A stretch of DNA of 64,000 nt, from positions 41,337 through 105,336 of the IMG/VR virus record IMGVR_UViG_3300025137_000020, one strand, 5' to 3'. This document shows positions 53,897 to 61,972 of the stretch, piece by piece (position 1 is the stretch's first letter; each line of letters starts with the position of its first letter). The notes beneath the pieces are model-generated. The model saw only the letters and a list, made by a program, of their open reading frames with translations. It was not told the DNA's origin and made no database searches. Source of the stretch: a virus. Position numbers and translations under genes: made by a program.

Positions 53897-55090
53897 TTAT
53901 GCAAGGAATTGTTCTAAACTGTTCTCCTCAAGCTCGTGAGAAGTATTCGTATTGTTTTGTCTTATGAATTTAGTTTTCATAGTATCAAGCTTACCATCAA
54001 GATAGTCTTTAACTGACTGAGCCATATCTTGCGCAGTAGTAACTGGTACATTTTGACAAATCATATTGATGTTCTTCTTACCGCCAACTAATTGAAAGTC
54101 TTTCGGCATCCTCATAATTGACAGCGCTTCACGAATAGAAATGAATCTATCTTCGTCGGGGTGTATTAATGAAGTAGCAAAGTGTCCAACGAATGCTGAG
54201 GTATGACCTTTACCAAACTCAATTCCTCGTTTCATAATGTTTCCGCCTGCTTTATACTTAGCCTCAATTCTTAAACACTTAGCAGCTTCTTTATCAAATC
54301 CATTCGCAGTCATCCATTCAGCGACTTGCGGGTAAGGAATCTTTTTATCTTCAATATAGTTTAGGGTGTTAGTTGACTTCTCGATCTTAGCAAAGAACTC
54401 TTTATGGGTAATCCCGCCTTCGATTTCTTCAAGTATGTATCGATACCAAGGATCGTCACTCGGCTTCTTGTCATTAACCAATGCATTCATTGGGTCGTCA
54501 TCAGATACAAAAGCATTGCGAATTGTTTCTTCGATTGGCTCTTTCTCTTTACTAAAGTACGGCATATAAGGAACGTTCTCCGCGTTCCAAAAGAAGTAGA
54601 AAGAACGATTACGAACTTGACCTAATCCGTGAAGAGTCGACTTAGTCTTATAAAGAGTCATCGTATAACCATTATCGTCTGCAACCTTTCTGAGCTTCTC
54701 GACAACTGGCTTACCCATATTACCATAAAGACCAGGAGCATTCTCACCCCAAAAGACTTTTGGTTTAACCTCACTTAATACGTACTTAGCTGATTCGATC
54801 ATCCAATCATTCGCAGCGTTGTCAGCATTAGCATTTACATTTAACATTGAAAGACCAGCACATGGGCAAACTGAATTGACTACATCAACTTGGCCTCCGT
54901 GACTACCACCCTCATCCAATACATGATAAGGAACTTCGTTCTTGTAATGATTCAATAGCTGAGAATCATTCGCGCCGAAGGCTTTGTACGACATAATATA
55001 CTTTGGTCTTTTACCAAAGGCGTTTTGCATCGCGATTGTTTCTCCACCAATCAGTGGAATGATACTTGCATATGTATAATTATTTTCCAT
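53897..55090 (-). CDS. C5-cytosine DNA methyltransferase (Dcm-type)
   Basis: 397 aa with ordered C5-MTase motifs: I (ASIIPLIGGETIAMQNAF), IV (VCPCAGLSMLN, catalytic Cys77), VI (FWGENAPGL, Glu116-Asn117), VIII (QVRNRSFYFFW) and X (VTTAQDMAQSV). The enzyme transfers methyl from SAM to C5 of cytosine. It is the last gene of a four-gene modification operon and overlaps the cytidylyltransferase by 11 bases. In a genome predicted to carry hydroxymethylcytosine its target is unclear. Confidence 0.88.
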   Translation of the reverse strand: MENNYTYASIIPLIGGETIAMQNAFGKRPKYIMSYKAFGANDSQLLNHYKNEVPYHVLDEGGSHGGQVDVVNSVCPCAGLSMLNVNANADNAANDWMIESAKYVLSEVKPKVFWGENAPGLYGNMGKPVVEKLRKVADDNGYTMTLYKTKSTLHGLGQVRNRSFYFFWNAENVPYMPYFSKEKEPIEETIRNAFVSDDDPMNALVNDKKPSDDPWYRYILEEIEGGITHKEFFAKIEKSTNTLNYIEDKKIPYPQVAEWMTANGFDKEAAKCLRIEAKYKAGGNIMKRGIEFGKGHTSAFVGHFATSLIHPDEDRFISIREALSIMRMPKDFQLVGGKKNINMICQNVPVTTAQDMAQSVKDYLDGKLDTMKTKFIRQNNTNTSHELEENSLEQFLA

Positions 55091-55532
55091 TAGTTACTCT
55101 TTCTCTCAATTCACTGGTTGAAAAGGAATGCCGTCTTTTATTATAGTGGATATGGCATAACCCTTTCCCCGTGTGTTCTTTGTTTTTATATTCTTCTCCA
55201 CAGATTCTAATATCGGGGTTGATAGTTTGAATCATATCTTCTAAATCTTTTTCGCTTTCAAATGGTATTACTTCATCGACATACTGACAAGACGCAACCT
55301 GAACATATCTTTCAAAGATAGACTGAATAGGTTTGTTCTTTGTGTCGGGCCGATCCAGAGTTGGGTCTGTTAAAAGTCCTATAATTAAATAGTCACACAA
55401 TTGCTTTGACTCCTGTAGCATTACTACATGGCCTGCGTGCATTAAGTCAAATGACGATGCGGTGAAGCCAACTACTACTTCTTCAATTGGCTTATCTAGC
55501 TTCCGCGCTAGTTCTTTCTTATCAATAAACAT
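55080..55532 (-). CDS. Cytidylyltransferase-family nucleotidyltransferase
   Basis: 150 aa. SSFDLMHAGHVVML contains the HxGH motif (His32-Ala-Gly-His35), and RRHSFSTSELRER contains the Ser-Thr-Ser-Glu of the family's RTxGISTT region. The length equals TagD-type glycerol-3-phosphate cytidylyltransferases. It would make CDP-X (or ADP-X) plus PPi from CTP and a phosphorylated polyol, aminoalcohol or sugar. Its partner upstream is a HAD-kinase fusion that could supply the phosphorylated substrate. Confidence 0.85.
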   Translation of the reverse strand: MFIDKKELARKLDKPIEEVVVGFTASSFDLMHAGHVVMLQESKQLCDYLIIGLLTDPTLDRPDTKNKPIQSIFERYVQVASCQYVDEVIPFESEKDLEDMIQTINPDIRICGEEYKNKEHTGKGLCHIHYNKRRHSFSTSELRERVTNGK

Positions 55533-56553
55533 CCTGTATTAATCCTATAATAAATTCTTTGTCGTGATGGTATTTTATCACTCGAGTCAATTCACACCGT
55601 ACTAAAATATTTATATCTTTAGCGCGGAGCTTATTGTAAGTGCATAATGTTCGTCTTGAAAGGTCAATCAATTCGGGCGTAACATTATTAATATAAAGGC
55701 TTGCAATAAACTTAGCGATGTCTAATTCAAGACAACCAAAGACATCGGGTATGGGGTCGATTAGAGTTAATCGATCATCGTCAAATAGTAGATTAGTTAA
55801 TCCAAAGTCTCCGTGAGCGAATGATTCTTCTGGCCATTCGATAAGTTTTAGTTCGTCAAATACTAACGCCCATAATACGTCTTGCTCTAGATCACACTCA
55901 TTGATATGTTTGCGGATTCTTTCTATGTACGTGGTAAAGTTATTTTGCTCTTGGTACTTTACCCTTTTGAATCGGTCTAAATTCTCTTGAATCATCGCCA
56001 ATGCACGATGAGGATGTCTAAAGAAGTACGTGTTGTCGTGGTTAATATATTCCATAGTCATAGTTTCACCTACGACTCTTTCTACATTAGGAACACTAGC
56101 GCCCGTCTTCTTTACTACTTCGAACCATTCATTCACCTCATGCGACCTAGCATCTGTCTTATGAACCAATCGGCCATCAGTATAAATGTCAGAGCCGGAA
56201 AGCCCGCCTTCTAGATTTCGTATATCAGTATCAATAAAATCTTCTGGTGATATACCTTTATCGTCTACATAGTATGCAGCTAATGGCTTATCAAACGAAA
56301 GACTGTTGTAATTTATATTGTGGTCAGATAGCCAACTCCTTATTTCTTCTCCATACTTCGCTTCAGCTTCTTCGCGAGTTTTGCAAGAGATAGAACCGCG
56401 GGCGGTGAAGATATCAATCTGCCAACCGTCTTTATAAAGTTTGTTTATCTTTTCGATTAGCGGTATATTTGGTTTAGCATCTTTAAATTTCCTGTTTACG
56501 GGAAATGCTAGTGTGTCGTCGAAATCTAATACTATACGTTTGTGATGTTTCAT
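55522..56553 (-). CDS. Fusion: HAD phosphatase plus aminoglycoside/choline-kinase-type kinase
   Basis: 343 aa. Residues 1-110 are a HAD domain with the DxDxT motif (LDFDDTL, Asp10 and Asp12) and a later YYVDDKG. Residues about 115-343 are an APH/choline-kinase-like domain with the catalytic HGDFGLTN (His247, Asp249, Asn254) and the metal-binding LIDP (Asp266). The two halves could dephosphorylate and phosphorylate small molecules, such as sugar alcohols, choline or ethanolamine. It overlaps the glycosyltransferase stop by four bases and the next start by 11, so it belongs to one operon. Substrate unknown. Confidence 0.85.
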   Translation of the reverse strand: MKHHKRIVLDFDDTLAFPVNRKFKDAKPNIPLIEKINKLYKDGWQIDIFTARGSISCKTREEAEAKYGEEIRSWLSDHNINYNSLSFDKPLAAYYVDDKGISPEDFIDTDIRNLEGGLSGSDIYTDGRLVHKTDARSHEVNEWFEVVKKTGASVPNVERVVGETMTMEYINHDNTYFFRHPHRALAMIQENLDRFKRVKYQEQNNFTTYIERIRKHINECDLEQDVLWALVFDELKLIEWPEESFAHGDFGLTNLLFDDDRLTLIDPIPDVFGCLELDIAKFIASLYINNVTPELIDLSRRTLCTYNKLRAKDINILVRCELTRVIKYHHDKEFIIGLIQDVY

Positions 56554-57953
56554 GCGAAAAATGATTCCAAAGAAGATGTTTCTTCTTCAGACTTTTGTTG
56601 TTTATTGTTTACTAAAATGTAATTTTCTCGTTTAAGATAAGAGCCGGGTGCAGTCATTATAACCTCACCCCTCTCACGTAAATCTTTTGCGGATGGAAAG
56701 AATTTATTTATGGCTTCTGCAGCATTGACTTTATTCTCTCTTTTGCCATGCATCAATATAGTCTCTAAGTACTTAGGCGCTAGATTGTCAATGTCGTTGA
56801 ACTTATAAATTAGTTCTCTGCAAGCTTCTCTCCTATCTACCCATTCATTTTTATTATGCCAAAGTCTATCGAGTTCTGCAGCCAAAGCTTCTTCTTGGTT
56901 AGCTTCTGCAGTAAGTGCGCAGTCATAATCAACCCATCTCTTACCTTCTGGCGAATAAGCGTTCTCTGCAAATTGTTTATTGAGTACGGGTAGAGTCAAT
57001 AGAAATGATTCGATCTGAGTGTATTCCATTCGTGTACCATATTCTCTTTCGTCTGTTAGTCGATAGCCACACCAAGAAGCAAACGATGCACCAAGAGTTT
57101 TCATACCCCAATCGTATGGATAAGATTCGTATGCATTTACGGTGACTTCTTCAATAGGCAACTTGCAATTGTGTTTGATATTACCGTCTTTATCAAATCG
57201 ATGTATACGAACAAAGTCTCTGAATGGTGGAATATATGGTCCAGGCCATCTGTGTAATTCTTTTTTGTCGTCAAAGGCTACTGAAGAAATCGATCTCTCG
57301 CAACCTACTAAAGATAATTGCCAATCGGCCATGTACTTACTTGAACGACAGATTAGTGCAGGGTCTTTTAATGGAGACATACGACCAATGTATAAAAAAT
57401 GTTTAATTGGTCCGTCAGTACGATATTTGTTATACGCGTTTGGTTCAATCCAAATAGGGTTTTCTATAATCCTATCTTTTAAACCTTCGTCGAAGTCTGT
57501 GTATGCTCTAGATGAAAGTCCGTCTTTAGATTGAAGAACTGCCACATCGGCATAAGAAAATAGTTCGCATGCCTGGGGAACTGAGTTGATAGTATTAACA
57601 GAGATGCCATGGTCGTGCATTACAACGATGGGGTCGTTTATCTTTTCAATAAATCGTCTGTATCTATCACAATAGTCTGTGTGTTTACGAATAGGAGCTG
57701 AGTGACAGATAAGTATATCACACTTATTAGCTACATCGATAATTCCTACTGAGGCATCTTGTTCTGAAGCTGTTACTTCTAGAACTTCACCTTTGAATTT
57801 GTTATCTTTAGCTCGGCCATATCGACCACCATTGATAAAATCAAATACAACGGAGTCATGGCCATTATCATATAACCACTTCTCAAAGAATAAAGCACCA
57901 CGAGTAACTCCACACCCATCGATACCTTTTCCAAAAACAAAACCTATTCTCAT
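56550..57953 (-). CDS. DNA glycosyltransferase related to T4 alpha-glucosyltransferase
   Basis: 467 aa (T4 AGT is 400). Matching segments occur in order: MRIGFVFGKGIDGCGVTRGA against T4's MRICIFMARGLEGCGVTK, CDILICHSAPI, IVVMHDHGISVNTIN against VVYQHDHSVLSLR, FLYIGRMSPLKDP, MEYTQIESFLLTLPVLNKQ and REACRELIYKFND. It is a GT-B fold enzyme that would glycosylate 5-hydroxymethylcytosine in DNA. The T4 enzyme uses UDP-glucose; here the neighbouring CTP-transferase suggests a CDP-activated donor, though that is inference. It is the first gene of the operon with its own promoter. Confidence 0.85.
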   Translation of the reverse strand: MRIGFVFGKGIDGCGVTRGALFFEKWLYDNGHDSVVFDFINGGRYGRAKDNKFKGEVLEVTASEQDASVGIIDVANKCDILICHSAPIRKHTDYCDRYRRFIEKINDPIVVMHDHGISVNTINSVPQACELFSYADVAVLQSKDGLSSRAYTDFDEGLKDRIIENPIWIEPNAYNKYRTDGPIKHFLYIGRMSPLKDPALICRSSKYMADWQLSLVGCERSISSVAFDDKKELHRWPGPYIPPFRDFVRIHRFDKDGNIKHNCKLPIEEVTVNAYESYPYDWGMKTLGASFASWCGYRLTDEREYGTRMEYTQIESFLLTLPVLNKQFAENAYSPEGKRWVDYDCALTAEANQEEALAAELDRLWHNKNEWVDRREACRELIYKFNDIDNLAPKYLETILMHGKRENKVNAAEAINKFFPSAKDLRERGEVIMTAPGSYLKRENYILVNNKQQKSEEETSSLESFFA

Positions 57954-57979
57954 ACTATTCTTAATAATTTATAAACACT

Positions 57980-58008
57980 ATTATACCATGATTTTAACAC
58001 AGTGTAAA
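57980..58008 (-). promoter_or_regulatory. Sigma-70-like promoter of the DNA-modification operon
   Basis: -35 TTTACA (58003-58008), 17-nt spacer, -10 TATAAT (57980-57985). It lies 26 nt before the glycosyltransferase ATG, and GTC precedes the -35 box as in other early promoters here. Confidence 0.85.
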
Positions 58009-58016
58009 GACAAAAG

Positions 58017-58190
58017 TTACATTGTCTTCGCGCAATACTTTAGCATAGTTAGTAGAATAACTACTCCACCTGCATACATGAGCATTGCTTGCCAGAAGTC
58101 TTTATTCTTCCAAAAAGTCATTGAACCATACTTAGGAGAACATACACAACATTCACTCTTATTTCGTTTTTTACTTTTTAACTTCGGCAT
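58017..58190 (-). CDS. Small membrane protein with Cys cluster, 57 aa
   Basis: MPKLKSKKRNKSECCVCSPK, then FWKNKDFWQAMLMYAGGVVI and a hydrophobic helix (residues about 36-52). Basic N-terminus with CCVC. It shares 20 bases with the gene upstream and ends just before the operon promoter. Function unknown. Confidence 0.6.
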   Translation of the reverse strand: MPKLKSKKRNKSECCVCSPKYGSMTFWKNKDFWQAMLMYAGGVVILLTMLKYCAKTM

Positions 58191-58332
58191 ATTCTCTTAT
58201 TCTTATTCCGTGCTCATTAATATAATCTTTAGTTGGCACTCTTAGTTTTTTCTTACCACTTTTGACATCAGCTTCGAACTGAGCAGTTTTTTCTTCAAGT
58301 ATTTCTTGAATTCGTTTTTTAAGCGATGTCAT
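58171..58332 (-). CDS. Small basic helical protein, 53 aa
   Basis: MTSLKKRIQEILEEKTAQFE, then a Lys-rich segment (DVKSGKKKLRVPTKDYINEH) and a short end. The ATG overlaps the dCMP deaminase stop by 14 bases, so it is translated in tandem. Not recognised. Confidence 0.6.
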   Translation of the reverse strand: MTSLKKRIQEILEEKTAQFEADVKSGKKKLRVPTKDYINEHGIRIREYAEVKK

Positions 58333-58945
58333 CTACTTCTGACCCGTGGTTTTTGTCTCTTAAATTATAGTGGTCATCAGCCATATAAGGGTTTTCATCC
58401 TCTAGTTCTTTATGGTGATGTAACGTTTGTGGCTCACCTAAATGCTCCGTTATAGTATCTTTATTCTGTCCGTTAGTATTCCATTGCCAATCGTGAAACA
58501 TATTATATTCATCAACTGCTATACCAACGTATTTCATTTGAGCTTTGCTGAAGTTGCACCCAGATTTCCAGTTTTTTCCGTGTATTTCAATGTCTGGCAT
58601 GACTACTCTAGCAACACCAATTTGAATTAATCCTTTAAAGCAATCTTCGCAGGCGGGTAATCCGTGAACATAAACAGTTGCTCCTTTAAGTGATACACCA
58701 TGTTGAGTTGCATTGTAGATCATATTCATTTCGGCATGAACCATCAACTTTAACTTAGCTTGTCTGTCAATTAATAAGTCATCATCATCTACTACACCTT
58801 TAGGAAATCCATTGTAACCTGTAGCAATGATTCGCTTATCACTAACTGCGATAGCACCCACTTGGGTTGAAGGGTCTTTCGACCACGTAGCAACTTCTTT
58901 TGCTATTTTTAAAAATCTGTAGTCCCACTTATTCATTTGTTTCAT
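58319..58945 (-). CDS. cd: dCMP deaminase
   Basis: 208 aa. The zinc and catalytic residues are visible: MVHAEMNMI (His70, Glu72) and LPACEDCFKG (Cys99, Cys102). KDPSTQVGAIAVSDKRIIATGYNGFP is the family opening. The enzyme converts dCMP to dUMP for dTMP supply. The last 70 or so residues are a His/Asp-rich extension. It overlaps the hydroxymethylase gene by 17 bases. Confidence 0.94.
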   Translation of the reverse strand: MKQMNKWDYRFLKIAKEVATWSKDPSTQVGAIAVSDKRIIATGYNGFPKGVVDDDDLLIDRQAKLKLMVHAEMNMIYNATQHGVSLKGATVYVHGLPACEDCFKGLIQIGVARVVMPDIEIHGKNWKSGCNFSKAQMKYVGIAVDEYNMFHDWQWNTNGQNKDTITEHLGEPQTLHHHKELEDENPYMADDHYNLRDKNHGSEVDDIA

Positions 58946-59738
58946 CTGCTTCGATAGCTATTGCTTCTATTTCTTGTTGTTTAAGATCGTAAATGGTAAC
59001 AGGTATTTTCTGTCTTTCGGTTCCAACATGTATCATGTCATGCGATGGCTTATTATATTCTCCTGTTATGCAATTCAGTTTTATATTTTCTATAAACTTA
59101 TAATGTCTATCGTATACGTGTAACGAACCTACATTCCAATAGATTTCGCCTGGTTCGTATACGACATCTAAATCCAATAGAAGCTTGTCTCGTACGTGAG
59201 TCTGCCAAGCGAGGTCATTGTTGTAACCGAACACTGCATCGTTAGATCGCATATATACCGAGGTGATAAGTTTGCCATCACGAATGAAGTACTGAACATT
59301 GTTAGTACAAATAAAGTCAGACATATCATCAATCTTATAGTCTTGCCAAATAGATGGACGCGTGTAAATCATATTAGCACGACGAGAGTCTGGTGAAGTA
59401 TTTAGTTCGTGTAAAACTTCTTTATATTGGTTCCAATTGTCTTGAGAGTATGCAAGGTAGCCATAGTTAGAATTGATTACTCCCATGTTGCTCGCGGTAG
59501 CTTTCCATATTGCTGGGCATTCGCCTGGTATATCTTGAACCATTAATGATTGTGATTCATACCATTCAAGCTCGCGTTTGATGTAATCATAATTTGGTTT
59601 TCGTATAATGTATGGCTCATCAGCAACGAAACACGCATTAATAATCTCAATAGTGCTTGAGCCAGTTTTGTCGGCAACAAACTCTTTGTCTCTTAGTTTG
59701 TCTATAAACTGTTTTGTTATTTCTTTTACCTTTTGCAT
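58929..59738 (-). CDS. 42: Deoxycytidylate (dCMP) hydroxymethylase
   Basis: 269 aa, close to T4 gp42 (246 aa) along its length: FVADKTGSSTIEIINACFVAD, YIKRELEWYESQSLMVQDIPG, INSNYGYLAYSQDN, DSRRANMIYTRPS, DFICTNNVQYFIRDG with catalytic Cys144, and NVGSLHVYDRHYKF. The sequence GYNNDLAWQ has Asp175 where thymidylate synthases have Asn, which selects dCMP over dUMP. It makes 5-hydroxymethyl-dCMP using methylene-THF, so phage DNA probably contains hydroxymethylcytosine. SHMT at 47246 supplies the cofactor. Confidence 0.95.
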   Translation of the reverse strand: MQKVKEITKQFIDKLRDKEFVADKTGSSTIEIINACFVADEPYIIRKPNYDYIKRELEWYESQSLMVQDIPGECPAIWKATASNMGVINSNYGYLAYSQDNWNQYKEVLHELNTSPDSRRANMIYTRPSIWQDYKIDDMSDFICTNNVQYFIRDGKLITSVYMRSNDAVFGYNNDLAWQTHVRDKLLLDLDVVYEPGEIYWNVGSLHVYDRHYKFIENIKLNCITGEYNKPSHDMIHVGTERQKIPVTIYDLKQQEIEAIAIEADETNE

Positions 59739-59749
59739 AATTTAAATTC

Positions 59750-60301
59750 TTATTTTACAAGTTCTATATTACCAGAAATAATGGCTCTGTCAATACCAGA
59801 ATTGCTCGGCAATTGACAATGGAGTACATCTGAAGGCCACATGATAAACTTACCTTGCTTTGCGTCGACCACCCATTCGATGTCGCAATTTGGGTAAGAA
59901 TAATATCTAGTTCCCTGGTGGTTTTTTTCATCTATGTCTACATACCAAGCGAATGACCATCTGCTCATCATGGGCCCTTGGTCCCCGTGGTTGTGCGGAG
60001 CGTGCCATACGTTGTCTTTAGTTATTTGAGTCCACAGAGCCAAAAAATTCATATCAGATGCTCCTCTATCAGCAATAAACTCCGCGAAATTATGATTCAT
60101 ATATTTACGAAGCAAATTGAGCCATCCGTCAAAGAACACGGAAGGCTCTTCTTGGCCAAACTCGGTTCGGATGCCGTCTGGATTTGTGTTTAAACTTTCG
60201 CCAGCTTCATTTAGTGTTGAGTAATAGTCTTCAGGCGTTATGTCAGTGTCCCAAACATAGAACTCAATTGGTGGGAATGGTGTATACTTATTTGCTCCCA
60301 T
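59750..60301 (-). CDS. 2OG-Fe(II) oxygenase-like protein
   Basis: 183 aa from ATG 60301 (MGANKYTPFPPIEFYVWDTD). NVWHAPHNHGDQGPMMSRWS and KFIMWPSDVLHCQLP...DRAI supply His residues and the distal Arg as in marine-phage 2OG-Fe dioxygenases. The HxD pair is replaced by H-x-x-H-x-H here, so metal ligation may differ. These enzymes oxidise protein, nucleic acid or small molecules. The substrate is unknown; modified-DNA processing is possible from context. Confidence 0.78.
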   Translation of the reverse strand: MGANKYTPFPPIEFYVWDTDITPEDYYSTLNEAGESLNTNPDGIRTEFGQEEPSVFFDGWLNLLRKYMNHNFAEFIADRGASDMNFLALWTQITKDNVWHAPHNHGDQGPMMSRWSFAWYVDIDEKNHQGTRYYSYPNCDIEWVVDAKQGKFIMWPSDVLHCQLPSNSGIDRAIISGNIELVK

Positions 60302-60656
60302 CGATATGCTTATTCGTTGAGGGTTCGCGGTTGAGAAAATCTTTAGAACCATCTTGGCCTTCAATGCCGTTGCGGCAATAGGCTGCAATAAAAGAGCTGT
60401 AATTGATTAGGTCTTTAGCCGAGTCTTCGATTGATTCGAAGTTTTGCTGGTACGACTCATCAGACTCCATTGCTTCAATGACTGAATACATACGAAGAAC
60501 TTTTGCGTATACAATATCTAATATCGTAAGAACACCACGTGGATAGTAGTCAGCTTGCTTAATACGCGAGTTAGGATTCTGGTAATCGTTTGATTTTTTA
60601 ATTTGTAGTTCGGCACACTCTTTAAGTACCTTTAGTGATTCTTTATCAATTGTCAT
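60288..60656 (-). CDS. Nucleotide-modification-associated protein (DUF1599/Nmad1-like)
   Basis: 122 aa from ATG 60656 (MTIDKESLKVLKECAELQIK). KKSNDYQNPNSRIKQADYYP, GVLTILDIVYAKVLRM and SIEDSAKDLINYSSFI follow the DY...K-x-x-R-x-x...D-x-x-N-Y pattern I associate with DUF1599. These proteins often accompany modified-base genes and are thought to act on nucleotides. It has its own promoter and overlaps the oxygenase start. Confidence 0.68.
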   Translation of the reverse strand: MTIDKESLKVLKECAELQIKKSNDYQNPNSRIKQADYYPRGVLTILDIVYAKVLRMYSVIEAMESDESYQQNFESIEDSAKDLINYSSFIAAYCRNGIEGQDGSKDFLNREPSTNKHIDGSK

Positions 60657-60662
60657 AGTTAT

Positions 60663-60691
60663 ACTATACCTTATTTTTAGGCTTTTGTAAA
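60663..60691 (-). promoter_or_regulatory. Sigma-70-like promoter for the nucleotide-metabolism operon
   Basis: -35 TTTACA (60686-60691), 17-nt spacer, -10 TATAGT (60663-60668), only seven bases before ATG 60656. It overlaps the 3' end of the preceding gene. Confidence 0.7.
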
Positions 60692-61026
60692 TAATAAAAT
60701 TCAAGTAAAAACATCATACAGCATATTGCGTGAGCTGCATGGTGTACACCGGTTTCGGGGTCGAGCTTTTCATCTTTCATAAGAGCCCACATATGCCTTT
60801 GAGCAGCTGCAAAATAACGATCATCAATATTGTCAAGCTTTTTCCAATTGTGTCGATCGTACTTCTTTGCGCCGATGGTTAATACTTTTACCACGTCATC
60901 TAACGCGTTGGGTGGTATTAAAGAGTAGTCAGGCTTATCGTCATCAAATTTGATTCCGCCGTTTGCTGAATTCTTCTTCGCAAACTTAGCTTTCCTTTCC
61001 CACTCTTTTAGTTTTTCTTCTGTCAT
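60664..61026 (-). CDS. dATP/dGTP diphosphohydrolase-like small protein
   Basis: 120 aa. GIKFDDDKPDYSLIPPNALD, VVKVLTIGAKKYDRHNWKKL and DRYFAAAQRHMWAL, then DPETGVHHAAHAICCMMFLL, match the pattern of phage dATP/dGTP diphosphohydrolase N-terminal proteins. Such proteins clear unmodified dNTPs in some phages. The MazG-like ExxH/HxxH helices are present. It overlaps the 55-aa gene by one base. Confidence 0.72.
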   Translation of the reverse strand: MTEEKLKEWERKAKFAKKNSANGGIKFDDDKPDYSLIPPNALDDVVKVLTIGAKKYDRHNWKKLDNIDDRYFAAAQRHMWALMKDEKLDPETGVHHAAHAICCMMFLLEFYYLQKPKNKV

Positions 61027-61193
61027 TACTTTCTTTTTTCTTTATTGTTCTTAATGGCTTTATCAATTTTAGGAGTTACCATTACTCCAACGGTTTCGTT
61101 AAATACTAATGGGCCGCTTGAACGTCCTAGTAGTTTTCGCTTAGAGGGATTTGCAGCTCTAATGTCTGCACCGGGTTTTAATTTTTTACTCAT
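61026..61193 (-). CDS. Small basic protein, 55 aa
   Basis: MSKKLKPGADIRAANPSKRK, then LLGRSSGPLVFNETVGVMVT and a Lys-rich tail. The stop overlaps the next ATG (TAATG). The basic, extended character suggests nucleic-acid contact; not recognised. Confidence 0.6.
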   Translation of the reverse strand: MSKKLKPGADIRAANPSKRKLLGRSSGPLVFNETVGVMVTPKIDKAIKNNKEKRK

Positions 61194-61196
61194 ATC

Positions 61197-61430
61197 TTAT
61201 ATAAAATTTCTAAATTCTTTTAATTCTTTTACTATCTCTATAAAAAGTTCAATATCACTTTTAGTATTAATGATGGTTACTTTGTGCTGTAATAATACCT
61301 CGTTTTGTGTTGTTACAGTTTCATTTAAATTGGTTACTACTTCTTTAAGCTTTTTAGCCTCATAGTCTAATATTCCAATCCAGCCAAAAGTAAGTATTAC
61401 TGCGATGGTGATTATAATCTTTTGTCTCAT
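61197..61430 (-). CDS. Membrane-anchored coiled-coil protein, 77 aa
   Basis: MRQKIIITIAVILTFGWIGI is a transmembrane helix, followed by a coiled coil (YEAKKLKEVVTNLNETVTTQ) and a helical end. ATG 61430 is preferred over 61481, which lies inside the DexA gene. Inner-membrane protein of unknown role. Confidence 0.6.
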   Translation of the reverse strand: MRQKIIITIAVILTFGWIGILDYEAKKLKEVVTNLNETVTTQNEVLLQHKVTIINTKSDIELFIEIVKELKEFRNFI

Positions 61431-61432
61431 AA

Positions 61433-61972
61433 TTAAAATGTTCGTTGTATATCCAATACATTGAATACATATTGTACGCACTTACATTGAGCTATTACAT
61501 CCTCAATAGCATTGTGCGCTTGGAAGTCGATTTTAGATTTGATATCGTCTGGTATTAATCCTGTTACGGTACGAGAGTCTTTCTCATTCCAAAACTTCCA
61601 TGGCTGTTGCATATCATAGTGACGATATAAATGACCAAGCATTGGAAAGTCGAATGATGGCCCTTGGCACCAAATCTTACTTACTCCGTCGAACCACTCA
61701 TTCAAAGCCAACAAACCATCTTTGACATCTACTCGATCATGCTCAGAGAAAGTATCATTACGAACTTCTTCTGATTGAGTACCCCACCACTTAAGAGTAC
61801 CGTCATCAATTATACGGCCTTTCTCTACCTGACCAGATGTATCCAACTTTAAATAAAGTTTATCAACTGGCTCGTCAGTATTAAAAGGATTGAACTTTGC
61901 CGCTCCTATAGTTAGAACAACAGCATCTTGGGTAGTACCCAGAGTTTCTAAATCAACCATTCCTTGCATCAT
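61433..61972 (-). CDS. dexA: DexA-like 3'-5' exonuclease
   Basis: 179 aa (T4 DexA is 227). The DEDDh motifs are GMVDLETLG (Asp7, Glu9), GPSFDFPML (Asp) and AHNAIEDVIAQ (His, Asp). KWWGTQSEEVRND and FWNEKDSRTVTGL match T4 DexA (EWWKNQSPEARK, FWNQRDIRTRI). It degrades single-stranded DNA from the 3' end. It has its own promoter at 62014-62042. Confidence 0.88.
   Translation of the reverse strand: MMQGMVDLETLGTTQDAVVLTIGAAKFNPFNTDEPVDKLYLKLDTSGQVEKGRIIDDGTLKWWGTQSEEVRNDTFSEHDRVDVKDGLLALNEWFDGVSKIWCQGPSFDFPMLGHLYRHYDMQQPWKFWNEKDSRTVTGLIPDDIKSKIDFQAHNAIEDVIAQCKCVQYVFNVLDIQRTF

Noticed and set aside
57142-57534. 130-codon plus-strand frame inside the glycosyltransferase gene
   Set aside because: Antisense to a gene with strong T4 AGT similarity; no start signals.
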